DNA from: Neoarius graeffei
Lineage: Eukaryota > Chordata > Actinopteri > Siluriformes > Ariidae
NCBI RefSeq assembly: GCF_027579695.1
Contig: NC_083572.1
Location: 12,186,915-12,250,914 of the forward strand
Reading direction: 5' to 3'
Length of the DNA stretch: 64,000 bases
In this document: positions 1-11,147 of the stretch, piece after piece
Layout: the number at the start of each line of letters is the position of its first letter
Numbering within the stretch: position 1 is the first letter of the stretch
The notes under the pieces: model-generated
The model's database searches: none
The model's input: the letters and a program-made list of their open reading frames with translations, nothing else
Told to the model about the DNA's origin: nothing
Translations under genes and position numbers: made by a program

Positions 1-293
1 AGAAGAGGAAGAGCTAGCACTAGAGAGTTCACCGGCGTTTTCATGCGCCATTTCCATTGAGTAGAACCAGAGTAGAACAGCCAGTGAACCGCAGCGTGTT
101 CTCCCGCTGACGTCACAACATGGCCGCCAGCCACGGACCCAGTTTTCTTGCGCTGTGCAATTAAAAGTTGGATATTCGCGTAACAACAGCTTCTTTTCAC
201 GCAATTATAACAGAAATCTAACATGTTTGCCATGTTGTATAGTTTATTTAAGAAATTGCATAGAGTCATGTTCGTGTCATCAGCACTTTAAAA
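1..293. other. Non-coding left flank
   Basis: No exon recognised. The stretch looks like ordinary AT-rich intronic or repeat DNA with a short CpG-richer part (about 30-160). If tab1 starts upstream of the window, this and everything to 12197 is tab1 intron. Confidence 0.4.
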
Positions 294-396
294 GTTTTTT
301 ATTGAGATTTTATGTGATAGACCAGTGTTTCTCAAACTTTTTCAGACCAAGGACCACTTTGTCCCCAAAAAAAATTTCAGGGACCACCTGTCAACA

Positions 397-427
<31 letters not shown>

Positions 428-436
428 ACACACACA
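397..436. repeat. Poly-C tract followed by (CA)n
   Basis: About 17 C residues run directly into a CA dinucleotide repeat just inside the left end of the hAT element. Simple sequence; length is likely to vary and to be hard to sequence accurately. Confidence 0.9.
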
Positions 437-483
437 GACCATACAAAAAATGAAAAAATTATGGTTAACTAAATACATAAAAG

Positions 484-1473
484 CAGTGGTTCTCAAACTT
501 TTTTCACCAAGTAATGCCACCTCAGAAAATACTTGGCTCTCCAAGTACCACCATAATGACCAACATTAAAATACAGTAGCGTAGTAGGCCTAAGTATTCA
601 TTAAAAACAAGGCGGAGGTTTTATTTAACAAGTATATTTAATATTGTTGGCCACTGTAACATTACACACAGTACTTTGAACAGTAACACTGTGTTTAAAT
701 ATAGGAAAATAAAACACTGTCTTTAAATAATGAATCAAATAAAATTAATTGCACATAAAAGTGAAATAAAACATTGTACTAAAATAAATATTAAAAGACA
801 GTTCTTAAAGATTAAATGAAAATGTACTTAAAAGTTAAATTACTGTACTGTACTTAAATGTTAAGTAAAAAACAGTACTGTCCCCGCATACAACACACTG
901 CGGCCTGGGCAGCTCCTCTGTCCCGCTCCAAATGAAGCCCAGTTTTATGTATTTTTCGTCATACTTCCTCCTCACTGGTTTCTGCCGTTTGCTAGCAGTT
1001 CTGGGGCTGGTTTTGCCACTGTCGTTAGCATCTGCGCTCGGCTCACACACGTCCTCTTCAGTTCTCCCTCTCTCCTGATCCACGCTCCCATTCACGGATT
1101 TAAGCCACGACAGTAATTTTGTCGTACCCGTCATAATTAGCAAAGCCACCTCCACCTTTTCCCATCATAGCCTAGTCTACCAATGGCGGATAACCGTCCG
1201 TCAGCGGAACCGTCGGGAATGCGTACGTACGCTACGTATGGCTACCCAGAAGCACTTGCAAACTTTTTAAAATTATTAACTTCATTTGTATCTCCTTTCA
1301 TTTTCTTGTCATCGGTTGATAAGATATTTTCATCCATTCGGATATTATGGATAGTATTTCACGTTTTATTTTTTTAATTTTATTTATATTTAATTAAGTG
1401 ATTCTTTGGCGTACCACTAGAATGGAGCCCGCGTACCACGAGTGGTATGCATACCACAGTTTGAGAATCACTG
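484..1473 (-). mobile_element. Second hAT element nested in the first
   Basis: The ends read CAGTGGTTCTCAAAC at 484 and, as complement, CAGTGATTCTCAAAC from 1473. They are flanked by near-identical octamers, CATAAAAG (476-483) and CATTAAAG (1474-1481), as expected for an ageing 8-bp hAT duplication. Inside, on the minus strand, is the start of a BED-finger transposase. At 990 bp it is a deletion derivative. Confidence 0.75.
835..1155 (-). pseudogene. hAT transposase N-terminus (ZBED-type), truncated
   Basis: A 106-codon reading frame beginning with Met at 1155. After a low-complexity acidic and basic stretch it contains KYDEKYIKLGFIWSG and then PRPQCVVCG, the pattern seen at the start of the BED-like zinc finger in the ZBED5/FAM200 branch of hAT transposases (GF..xG....P.P.C..C). 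The frame then runs into unrelated sequence, so the second half of the finger and the whole RNase-H-like catalytic domain are absent. It lies wholly inside the 484-1473 element and shares its motif with the fragment at 5198-5449, suggesting that both hAT copies came from related families. Family assignment rests on the motif only. Confidence 0.65.
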
Positions 1474-2280
1474 CATTAAAGGCTTATCCATTCCATATCC
1501 TCCGTGGTTTTTAAAGGCAAAAGTATGGAGGTTTAAAATTCAGCAAACAGTTAATCAGAACATTTCATATCAATAGTTCAAAATTTGTTCAAAATTAGGA
1601 GGAACATGAATGAACTGAAATGAACAAAACAAATTTTAGATTTAACAGATGGGTCAGTCCGTGAAATGATGTTACTTTTCATTGGTCCGGGTTTACATAA
1701 TCATTTCATCTTTAATTTCCATGATTTAAAGAAATATTTAGCAGATTATCCATAAATATTGTTTGAAGAAATAAAATAAATTTAAAAAAATGAAGTTTTC
1801 TTTCGAAATAAAGAAATGTGAAACATTTTCTTCCCCTGTGACTGGACACGGATGACACGTTTTTTGTGACATGGAATATTTGCTGACTTTGAGCTTAAAT
1901 AAACCTTCATTACTTTCTGAGAATTTCAATAAAATTAGTTTCATGGTACTTGCAATTTAGTTTTACACTCGCATAATAAAGTTAAGAAGGTTCTATAAAC
2001 TATTTAGCTTCGAATTCATCCACTAAAAATAGGTTGTGAACATAACATTGCGGTGTCCTACCATGTTACGTTAGAAACCAGGCTTATAAAAAATGATAAA
2101 ACGAGTTGAAATCATGATTGATGTTTTTAATATAAAGAAGAATATACTATAAAACGATGTAGGTAGAAAGAAATTTAAACAAACGGCAATAAAAGAAATT
2201 ATCGATGTTTTTTCTCACATCCTAACTTAGCGTCCACTCACTTCCTGGTTCGTTCACAACCTGCGAGACCTATTTACTCA

Positions 2281-3878
2281 GGCCCTGTCCACACGGCAAC
2301 GGATTCAGGTGACTCTGATACAATTGCTTATCGTTTAGGCCTGGCGTCCACACGGCACCGGCGTTTTGGGTGCCCAAAACGCAATCTTTTTGAGAACGGG
2401 TTCCAGAGTGGAAAGATCTGGCAACGTTGCCGTTGTGAAGTCGTCTGGATGAGTAGAACGGATTTGTTTATGATGACGTCACAACCACATGACTGTGAGT
2501 GCTTCACGCCGGGTAGAAGTGTAACGAATATCACCAGGAAAAAGCCTTACAGAGCATTAGTGAGAGTGAAACATGAGCTTGGATATTATTATTATTATTA
2601 TGTTCAGTGTTAGTTCACAGTAGTAATGCAAGAAGCAGAATAGTGACAGTAATAGTGAAGCAAAAACATGCAATTGTACAAACACTGCAGCTCTACAGCA
2701 AAATATTCATTTATGAAATGGTCTGATTCTTAACACCAGTAGTGCCAATGATCTCATTGCGATGCGAGTTGTCAACAAATCCTATAACTTGGTTCATGAA
2801 ACGCGCTTACAAAATATTTTCACTGTGAATATTTATTGTGTAATTGTGCAAAGTGAGAGAGAGAGAAATCCTGCCAGCAAAAATAGGGGAAAAAAAAGGA
2901 GCGATCTCACCTCTTCAGATGTGGGTTTAAGTCCTACAATACATTCCTCAAAAAGGGCGTAGAAGAAATTAATCCATCAACGTGTAGCATTCAATTTATT
3001 CCAGACCATTAAAGACGCCGCCTTCCGCGTAGAATCATACGTCATCCTCATCGCCATATTGGATAGGTCAAAGCGAAGAATAAAGATTCATGTGCTGCGT
3101 TTAACTGTACCAACAGGTTTACCGTCCAAACGAGATCACATGGGATTACCTTTCACAGGTGAGAAACAACAAATTAATCCATCAACGTATATCATTCAAT
3201 TTATTCCGGACCATTAAAGACGCCGCCTTCCGCGTAGAATCATACGTCATCCTCGTCGCCATATTGGATAGGTCAAAGCGGAGAATAAAGATTCATGTGC
3301 TGCGTTTAACTGTACCAACAGGTTTACCGTCCAAACGAGATCACATGGGATTACCTTTCACAGGTGAGAAACAACAAATTAATCCATCAACGTATATCAT
3401 TCAATTTATTCCGGACCATTAAAGACGCCGCCTTCCGCGTAGAATCATACGTCATCCTCGCCACCATATTGGATAGGTCAAAGCGGAGAATAAAGATTAG
3501 CTGCGTTTAACTGTACCAACAGGTTTGCCGTCCAAACGAGATCACATGGGATTACCTTTCACAGGTGAGACTGGAAAAATACTTTCCATTGTATTTGGTC
3601 ATTATAATGTAATTTTACGAACAGATTTTCCTGACTTTGTGGCTAATATGAAGTCTCGCGTATAATAGTTTATGCGCATGCGTCCTTACTTCTTCTATTG
3701 TTCTGGTGTCTGCGAAGGGACCGTCTTACAGCGCCCCTAGAGGTGTGGCATGTGTATTGCATCGTTTTCAGCAAGCGTTGCGTTGCCATATGGACCTGAT
3801 ATTTTACTGATTGTTGCCCATTTGGACGCGATATATTTTTAAATAACATCTCGTTGCCGTTGTCGTGTGGATGTAGCC
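2281..3878 (+). mobile_element. Harbinger-like element with 3-bp duplication, carrying THAP exons
   Basis: Ends GGCCCTGTCCACACGGCAACGG (2281) and, as complement, GGCTACATCCACACGACAACGG (from 3878) agree at 17 of 22 positions and are flanked by TCA (2278-2280, 3879-3881). A 3-bp duplication and GGC-starting ends resemble PIF/Harbinger, although TCA is not the usual TWA. The body holds a tandem array in which each unit carries a THAP-like exon. No catalytic domain remains. Confidence 0.55.
2966..3570 (+). repeat. 205-bp tandem triplication of a THAP zinc-finger exon
   Basis: Three head-to-tail units start at 2966, 3171 and 3376, exactly 205 bp apart; the third has lost several bases near 3498. 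Read from about 3068 in the first unit, each encodes CAAFNCTNRF followed by HGITFHR. This is the beginning of a THAP domain, a C2CH zinc finger with C-x4-C and a FHRFP-like motif, and it is followed by a splice-donor-like AGGTGAG. The first two units keep both cysteines; the deletion in the third removes the first cysteine codon. THAP domains are the DNA-binding parts of P, Kolobok and some Harbinger-related transposases. No start codon or second half of the finger is evident in any unit. Confidence 0.7.
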
Positions 3879-4500
3879 TCAATCTAGGTCAGCTGAACTG
3901 ACTTCTCGCGGGATCTCACACACCACAACATGTGCTCTAGAGAAGTGCAGATATAAGTGTGACTAAGTAAAGTAATGAATTCAATTATCTCATTTACCCC
4001 ATATAGGATGAAACTGTTTCCTGTTAATGACTGTTGTTATTGTTCAAATCTTAAAGAGATTTTATGAAGTTTGTGAAATACTGGTATTTCGTACTTTCAG
4101 TGTTTATGATGTTGAACTAATATTTCTAATGAATTCTTATTCAGTGTTAATGTTTAAAGTAAGCAAATAAAAGCAAAAAATTGATTTTATCAATATTTTT
4201 CCTTTATTTTTAAAAGCTTGTTCGTGTCCTTGTTACATTAGCAACCGGGTAAATATTTATGGATTTTATCATACATTGTAGAGCAGGAGTTATCTTAACA
4301 ACTATGTTATATTTTCTTATATGGTCAATGCTTCATGGAAATAAAAGTTGTTTTCAGTTGTAAATTGTTTTAAGTGACTCCGTCTATGTCACATTTTGGT
4401 AACCCCATTTCATGGACTGACCCAGATTACACTTACTTGTTTTCTGTTCAAAACTGACTCTTTTTTCTTAATGGGAGGAGTGGTGCTGATGCATACTAAG

Positions 4501-5154
4501 CAGGCTTTCGTCTAAACGGGGGAACAGGGGCGCTGCGCCCTCTTACTCTCGGCGTGCGCCCCCTTACCGACTCCGTGAAAACATCCCAGCAACACTACGT
4601 GACAATGTGTCTGATCATCAAATACGTTATAATTGCTCCAAAAATATTCCAATCATAGTAGATACACCGCCAGACGGTGCAAAAACAATCCGAATTGGCG
4701 TTTTCCAGACTGAGGCGCCATGTTGTTTAGTTGTTTACTTGTCGCGGCTGCTCTCGCGAGATTTGACATGGGTTACATACAAGGTCAGCTGACTTGTATT
4801 CTGAATGACCTTTCACCCACCGGCGCGGGAGCTTTTGACAGAAGTAGTTCGCGAGTTGTTTTTGTTGACACTTGGGCATTTAAAGATGTCATCCCGCGGC
4901 ACGAAGTGGAAGAAAACCAAAGACTGTCCGGGGCAGAAGAAGATTACTTCTTTCTTTTTCAATGTTGACAGACAATTTGCTACAATTTCCCTCTCAGATA
5001 GCCTCAGAATGTCCCATTGAAGCATTTTTCAAAGGCTTTGCACAGCGGGGGGGGGGACACAACCGGCACCCCCCCCCCCCCCCCCCCCCCCCCCCCCTTC
5101 GCTCCCTCGCCATGGTGAGCGCCCTCATACTAAATTTTTCTAGAAAAAACCCTG
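4501..5154 (+). mobile_element. Short deletion derivative of the THAP-ORF element at 31353
   Basis: The first ~65 bases (4501-4565) match 31353-31420, and 4575-5154 matches 32655-33229 closely; the 1.2 kb between, which holds both ORFs in the longer copy, is missing here. Ends are CAGGCTTTCGTCTA and, as complement, CAGGGTTTTTTCTA. CTAAG is present on both sides (4496-4500 and 5155-5159), a probable 5-bp target duplication. A 29-base poly-C run sits at 5069-5097. Confidence 0.7.
5069..5097. repeat. Poly-C tract
   Basis: About 29 consecutive C residues within the derivative element. The longer copy has only about 10 at the matching place (33163-33172), so the tract has expanded or contracted since the copies split. 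Confidence 0.9.
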
Positions 5155-5197
5155 CTAAGCATCAATGATTTAATATCTGGTTCCAAGCTGGACAGCT

Positions 5198-5449
5198 TTA
5201 ATCCAAGATTGGGATTGGATCTTCAGAATCCCCAGTCCAGAAAAATCCCAACTTTAGATATTCATTGTGGTATTTTCTTTTCACCTTTTCCGTTGGTTTA
5301 GTCTGCCGAGCTTGTTTTTCTTGTTCTTCCTGTGTTGGGGACTCAGTGCTAACTGAATCTTCTTTTCTTTGCATTTTCTCCTTATTGATGCTTGTGTCGG
5401 TAGTGTCAGGTTTTTTCCTCTTAACTGAACCCGTCAGCCACTTCTCCAT
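5198..5449 (-). pseudogene. hAT transposase N-terminal fragment (BED-finger type)
   Basis: An 83-codon frame opening with MEKWLTGSVKRKKPD, a lysine- and glutamate-rich stretch, and then KRKYHNEYLKLGFFWTGDSED, the lead-in to a ZBED-like finger. The cysteines that should follow are missing because the sequence breaks at the derivative element's edge near 5200. It reads on the minus strand close to the right end of the 323-6529 hAT element, which fits a transposase gene running leftwards whose body was deleted. The start at 5449 has no shine beyond being the first Met. hAT origin is supported by the surrounding ends and 8-bp duplication. Confidence 0.6.
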
Positions 5450-6813
5450 CCTTGTTGTTTCACTTTCAGTAAATTAAAAAAAATCGCCACGAACACGAGC
5501 TAGTTAGGATTAGCCTATTATATGTTCCGAAATTTCGTTTGCTTGTTTTCAGGTCTGCCTGCCTGTTTGCCTGTGAGGCAGAGATTTGTGAGGTGACTGT
5601 CGCCTAGAGACGAGAGGCGGAATAAGAGCACGTGCACACTAGAAGTTTTATGTGGTGCAAATTCAGATGCAGAACGCTTTTTAAATAATAATAATGATGA
5701 AATTACAGGCCCGTTTGATTGCCGTTAAACAGGGATCCCAGACGTCCGCTATTTAGCGGAATTCTGCTATTTTTCTAGCCAAAGTGGTGGTGTTTTGTTT
5801 TTTTTAAATCTCTTGTATATCCGTTAAAAATGTTTGTTTAAGTAAAATGACCAGCAGAATAGGTTCTGATTTGGTTTGCGTGTTTAGCGATGTTTTTGTC
5901 AGCTTCGTTTGTTCTCGTTGACATTCGGGAACACTCGGAAGTTAAATTGATGCGAGACTGTACGCGATAGAACGAGAAAACAATATGGCTGCGCCCATTT
6001 GCTAGAAAATGTGTTTTAACTCCGTTCGTGCTTTTGTTTCTAATGCGTTGAACTTAATTCAATATGTCGTGGAAAAAAGATCTCGTCCATAAAAGAGATA
6101 GCGGAACAGTGTCCGGGTTAGAAGAAGTATATTCTTCAAAGCTACATTTTCATCTAATTTTTATAAATAATTTTTTTTTTGCCACTTATGTCATTGATTA
6201 CAAAATATGGCATCAAAGAGATACACATTATTGTTAAATTCTGTTGCTTTTCTCTGTTAAATCTATGTAAAAAATGTGTTCTATAGCATCTTTAAATGTT
6301 AAAATCTCAACAGCTTCAGGGGGCTTGCAGCACCCTTGACCCCTGCTGATAGTTTCTTACATTCCTCTATTTTTTTCAATTACTGCTGGGATCCCTGGTT
6401 AAAAACAAGATTGGATAAATTTAACTTTCTAATAATGTTACAAAGCATACGCTAGCTTATCTTGAAAACGCTGACTACGTTTGTAGATCACCTCGCGGAC
6501 CACTTGGACCACACTTTGCGAAACACTGTGATAGACCAACACAGAGTAGCACATAATTGCGAAGTGAAACGAAAATGATAAATGATCTTCAAAATTTTAA
6601 ACAAATAAAAATCTGAAAAATGTGGTGCGCATTAGTATTCAGCCCCCTGTACTCTGATACCTCTAAATACAATCCAGTGCAATCAATTGCCTTCAGAGGT
6701 CATCTAATTAGTTAATAGAGTCCTACTGTGTGTAATTTACTCTCAGCATAAATACACTTGTTCTGTGAAGGCCTCAGTGGTTTGTTAGAGAACACTGAAG
6801 AACAAACAGCATC

Positions 6814-7773
6814 ATGAAGACCAAAGAACTCACCAGACAGGTCAGGGATAAAGTTCTGGAGAAGTTTAAAGCAGGGTTAGGTTATAAAAAAATATCCAAC
6901 ATCTCAAGAAGCACTGTTCAATCCATCATTCAAAAATGGAAAAAGTATGGCACAACTGCAAACCTACCAAGACATGGCCGTCCACCTAAACCGACAGAGC
7001 GAGCAAGGAGAGCACTGGTCAGAGAAGCAGCCAAGAGGCCCATGATCACTCTGGAGGAGCTGCAGAAATCCACAGCTCAGGTGGGAGAATCTGTGCACAG
7101 GACAACTATAAGTCGTACACTCCACAAATCTGGCCTTTTTGGAAGAGTGGCAAGAAGAAAGCCATTGTTGAAAGACAGGCATAAGAAGCCATGTAGGGGA
7201 CACAGCAAACATGTGGAAGAAGGTGCTTTGGTCAGATGAGACCAAAGTTGAACTTTTTGGCCTAAGCGCTATGTGTGGCAGAAAACTAACACTGCTCATC
7301 ACCCTGCACACACCATCCCCACTGTGAAACATGGTGGTGGCAGCATCATGCTATGGGGATGCACTTCTTCAACAGGGACAGGAAAGCTGGATGGAGCTAA
7401 ATACAGGGCAATCCTGGAAGAAAACCTGTTGGAGGCTGCAAAAGACTTGAGACTGGGAAGGAGATTCACCTTCCAGCAAGACAATAACCCTAAACATACA
7501 GCCAGAGCTACAATGGAATGGTTTAGATCAAAGAATATTCATGTGTTAGAATGGCCCAGTCAAAGTCCAGACCTAAATCCCATTGAGCATCTGTGGCAAG
7601 ACTTGACAATTGCTGTTCACAGACGCTCTCCATCCAATCTGGCTGAGCTTGAGCTATTTTGCAAAGAAGAATGGGCAAAAATGTCAGTGTCTAGATGTGC
7701 AAAGCTGGTAGAGACATACCACAAAAGACTTGCAGCTGTAATTACAGCAAAAGGTGGCTCTACAAAGTATTGA
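6814..7773 (+). pseudogene. Tc1-like transposase A, frameshifted with internal deletion
   Basis: Cut-and-paste DDE transposase. The frame from Met 6814 gives an N-terminal paired-like helix-turn-helix region (SRSTVQSIIQKWKKYG, then LPRHGRPPK, the GRPR-like link) and a second HTH up to about 7180. Around 7180-7200 bases are missing and the frame shifts; the first catalytic Asp (WSDET) is in a different frame near 7230, and a further shift near 7265 restores the frame used from 7273. The last part has FQQDNNPKHTA with the second Asp and [11 protein letters not shown] with the Glu, the DD34E arrangement of Tc1. Intact family members are about 340 residues. The ending GGSTKY-stop at 7773 is typical. 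Inactive. Confidence 0.9.
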
Positions 7774-7991
7774 CGCAGGGGGGCTGAATACTAATGCACA
7801 CCACATTTTTCAGATTTTTATTTGTTTAAAATTTTGAAGACCATTTATCGTTTTCGTTTCACTTCACAATTATGTGCTACTCTGTGTTGGTCTATCACAT
7901 AAAATCTCAATAAAAAACTCTTAAGTTTGTGGTTGTAAGGTGGAAAAATGTGAACAAGTTCAAGGGGTATGAATACTTTTGCAAGGCATTG

Positions 7992-8492
7992 TAGGTCAGA
8001 AAAAGAATTTTCCCTGACACCCAATTATTTTTGTTGAGTGGACCGAAAGCTCCTGAATTCGAATCACAGACTTCTAATTTTATTATTTTTTTAAAATAGA
8101 ACAATTAATGAATTTAGAGCCACGTGGCCCTAAATTCTCCGCTATTTTTTCCTGCTTCACCATGACTCAATTCAAGATACTACGTCATGCATGACGTGGT
8201 GGGCTTTCCCCGTTCGTGCAAGGCATTGTGGGATACAAATTTGAAACAGGAGAGAAAAATGGAGGACGCAAATGAAACGTGAAAGACCGACTACAGTAAC
8301 GGAAAGAAAGCGAGAAGAAAAGATATGTTATATACGAAGGAGTGGAAACGCAGGACCGAACTAATAAATATCGGCGGTCAGTGAGCACCTCGGCGTGATC
8401 AGCTGTTCGTTTAGTGACAGAATGATGGAACGGTTAAAGGTAAACCTGCGCATGCGCGCGCACACACACACACGGACTTCGTCTGTCTGCTT
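7992..8492. other. Unassigned sequence between elements
   Basis: No gene. Contains an alternating GC/CA run at 8451-8475 and otherwise unremarkable sequence with some CpGs (8170-8400). Confidence 0.4.
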
Positions 8493-9018
8493 GGCCACTT
8501 TTCCACCAAATCAGTTCCAGGGCTGGTTCGGGGCCGGTGCTGGTTCACAACTCGTTCAACTTGCGAACCAGCTGAAAACCAGTTTGCTTTTCCATAGCTC
8601 GCGGTGCTAAGGGGAGCCACGTCATTACGTCACTGTATACGTCAGTTACGTCACTGCGTTTGCATAAACCTTGGCGCGAACATCGAAGCAACAACACGGA
8701 GAAGAAGAAGAAGAAGAAGAAGCAGCAACAACAACAATAATAATGGATGACTGCTGCTTTACTGCATCCATGATATCTCGTCGCTTATTTAAAAATGGCG
8801 CCCTCTCGCGGTCTTGCTATTGTTTTTGGTCTTAACAACTCTGCCCCCCCACTGACATAAGCAGTTCTTTCCTCTGGCCCAGCAAAGAGCTGGTGCTACC
8901 CTGGAACTGGTTTTTCTGGCCCAGAGCCAGTTCTTTGTCAGTGGAAACAGAAAACCCGGTTCCAAACTAAGCACTGGCCCCGAACCAGCCCTGGAACTGC
9001 TTTGGTGGAAAAGGGCTA
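8493..9018. mobile_element. MITE with CCACTTTTCCACCAAA-type ends
   Basis: Left end GGCCACTTTTCCACCAAATC and right end, as complement, TAGCCCTTTTCCACCAAAGC continue as an inverted repeat for about 50 bases. CTT on both sides (8490-8492, 9019-9021) suggests a 3-bp duplication, as in Harbinger-type MITEs. Inside is a (GAA)n/(CAA)n run at 8697-8742. Non-coding. Confidence 0.6.
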
Positions 9019-9112
9019 CTTGACTGTGCAAAGCGAGTGAGTTCATGCACGTTATTTGCTCCGGAATCCACCCAAATTAAATAACTTCCCAGCCACAGAA
9101 TGGCCTGTTTTT

Positions 9113-11119
9113 TATGGAATCAATTTTGTGCCAAAATGTTCATACAATACTTTTGAAATATCAAACCAAAACGATAAATCAAAATTCAGAAAAAAAAAAT
9201 TTAAAAAAGTAAAATTTTAGACTGGCAAACAAATTATTCGTGTAATCGTGCAAAATATCAGTCTGTTACTCTTCAGAAACCTTTTATTTTTGTTCCACGT
9301 CTTTCTCAGTTTTGTTTGACGTAATTTATTTTGGTTGCGATTCCAGCTTTCTCGTTTGCGCTCCCTGACTTTTTGCTTGCAGTTTTGGCACAAACTTCAC
9401 GTGTGGGCGGGCTGTCCAGGAACGCATTCCCATTGGCTAACTTGTGTTTGACTGACAGCTACGCTCAGCCATTCCCTACTCGGATTCTGGCGTACTGTTG
9501 GACGAGTGACCGATCCATTGACGGTAAACAAGGATGGAGTGGACTTCAGTGGCGACTATGATATTGAATTAATTAACCGATTCAAAAGTGGATCGGTCAC
9601 TCGTCAAACAGTCCGTCAGAATCCGAGTAGGGAATGGCTGAGCGTAGCTGTCAGTCAAACACAAGTTAGCCAATGGGAATGCATTCCTGGACAGCCCGCC
9701 CACACGTGAAGTTTGTGCCAAAACTGCAAGCAGAAAGTCAGGGAGCGCAAACGAGAAAGCTGGAATCGCAACCAAAACTAGACCGGACAATTCCCCGGGG
9801 GAAATTGTGAGAGGATGCAGTGCGCAAAGCAATTCGGTCACGCATGTTTGCTGGCCGTGAATGTGTGACCTGCTATGAAGCTACAATGCCATGATTTATG
9901 TGTGTGCTTGAGACAGCAGCCCCCCCCCTGCTCCCTCACTGGCCCCAGTCGGCATGGCGACGGGCCTGAGCAGGAGCGTTAAGACACACAAGATTTTGTC
10001 AGGTGTTTGCTGTTTTTTGCTCAGGAGCAGGCCTCAAACAACGACAAATAACTCGACAACGAAAGCAGCTATTCACAAAATTCTTTCACAGTGAGTGCTA
10101 GAAGGGTCTCCTGAATACACTGATGTAATTTTTTGTCTGTAGTTTTAAAAATGAGGACACTAGAGCGAGTTACAAATGAGTGACTTTTCTGTCACGTTTA
10201 TAATGGGTGTCAATGAGGCCTCTCGGCTGCACTCTCCTCAGTTTGAGGCTTCTCATTCAAAAACTGTAAATCCTATCGTTTAGGTAGACACATTGTGTGA
10301 ATCAGGACAAGTTTTACTACTACTTTTGAGAAATTTATGTCTGTAGAGTGAAATTTGTGGCTGAAACCACAGTTTAAGCGAGAAAGTTTGAGTTATTTTT
10401 TCAAGCTCTCTACACTCTAAGTAAACGAGCTCCACTGGTGTGTAACGCAATAGACACCCATTCAAAAGCCGGATTTTCTCCCGGAACCCACATGGCGTTT
10501 GAGCCGGGACTGATCCGAAAGTGTAGAACCTAGCAGAAAAATTGAATGCCAGATCCACAGAGGAGAAGTTTTCCTACGTTTTAGAGTTTGAATCACGTCT
10601 CTAGGTGAAAGCATGCCAGAGCAGCGGATGTTTGAAAAAGTGCTTTTTTTTTCAATTAATTCCATAGAAATGAATGGGTTTTTTTTGGGCGATTTGTTCA
10701 CAACTACGTCGCGAAAAAATCGTATTCTGTAGAGAAAAGTAATAGCATAGCGAGTCCGATCGAGCCGCACGTTTTGATATATTGTTTGTCTGTGTGCGAC
10801 GTACGGTTATTGAGTTATTCGAAATCGAAATTTGTGTAGGAATAAGAAGAAGAAACACGTAGAACAATAGTTGCAGTGCTTTGCACTGCATCCTAATAAA
10901 TTACGTCAAACAAAACTGAGAAAGACGCGGAACAAAAATAAAAGGTTTCTGAAGAGTAATAGACTGATATTTTGCACGATTACACGAGTAATTTGTTTGC
11001 CAGTCTAAAAAAATTGACTTTTTAAAAAAAATTTTTTTTTTTTTGAATTTTGATTTATCGTTTTTGTTTGATATTTCAAAAGTATTATATGAACATTTTG
11101 GCACAAAATTGATTCCATA
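9113..11119. mobile_element. 2-kb foldback-type element with ~220-bp inverted arms
   Basis: The left arm (9113-9330), beginning TATGGAATCAATTTTGTGCC, is repeated as its complement at 10895-11119. The two arms differ mainly in a poly-A/T stretch. No clear target duplication was found. The interior 9781-10890 has no recognisable gene. A second palindromic element is inserted at the inner edge of the left arm. Confidence 0.7.
9331..9780. mobile_element. 450-bp near-perfect palindromic MITE
   Basis: Arms 9333-9521 and 9589-9778 are inverted copies with very few differences, starting GGTTGCGATTCCAGC on the left. The loop is about 65 bp. It lies where the left arm of the surrounding foldback element ends, and the bases after it (AGGATGCAGTGC near 9813) match the inside of the right arm (near 10890), so it was inserted after the outer element formed, possibly with local rearrangement. 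Confidence 0.7.
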
Positions 11120-11147
11120 GTTTTTTGAGATAAACATATATCACAAT

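Larger units (their letters stand above)
1650..4424. mobile_element. TIR-bounded DNA element, superfamily unresolved
   Basis: Left end TGGGTCAGTCCGTGAAATG at 1650 and right end CATTTCATGGACTGACCCA ending at 4424 are inverted copies with one mismatch in 19. No convincing target duplication was found, so the class is open. It holds the 2281-3878 element. Apart from that, 1669-2280 and 3879-4400 are AT-rich and show no gene. Confidence 0.55.
323..6529 (-). mobile_element. hAT-superfamily element inserted in Tc1 element A
   Basis: The ends read CAGTGTTTCTCAAAC at 323 and GCGAAACACTG at 6529, an imperfect terminal inverted repeat of hAT type. They are flanked by an exact 8-bp duplication, TGATAGAC (315-322 and 6530-6537), the size hAT transposases make. 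The duplicated bases are part of the Tc1 inverted repeat, which proves the order of events. Only an N-terminal BED-finger-like transposase fragment remains (5198-5449, minus strand); the rest has been replaced by later insertions at 484-1473, 1650-4424 and 4501-5154. Confidence 0.85.
294..7991 (+). mobile_element. Tc1/mariner-like element A, split by a hAT insertion
   Basis: The right terminal inverted repeat runs from about 7784 to 7991 and ends in GCAAGGCATTG followed by TA (7992-7993), the Tc1 target. Its complement is found on the left in two pieces: 294-322 and 6530-6660, which match the right repeat continuously once the hAT element at 323-6529 is removed. The outermost ~75 bases of the left repeat are missing before 294, so the element is left-truncated or diverged there. 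A broken transposase lies at 6814-7773. The element could not move as it stands. Confidence 0.8.

Noticed and set aside
6964..7332. Minus-strand 122-codon ORF opposite the Tc1 transposase
   Set aside because: Shadow of the transposase coding frame; no motif.
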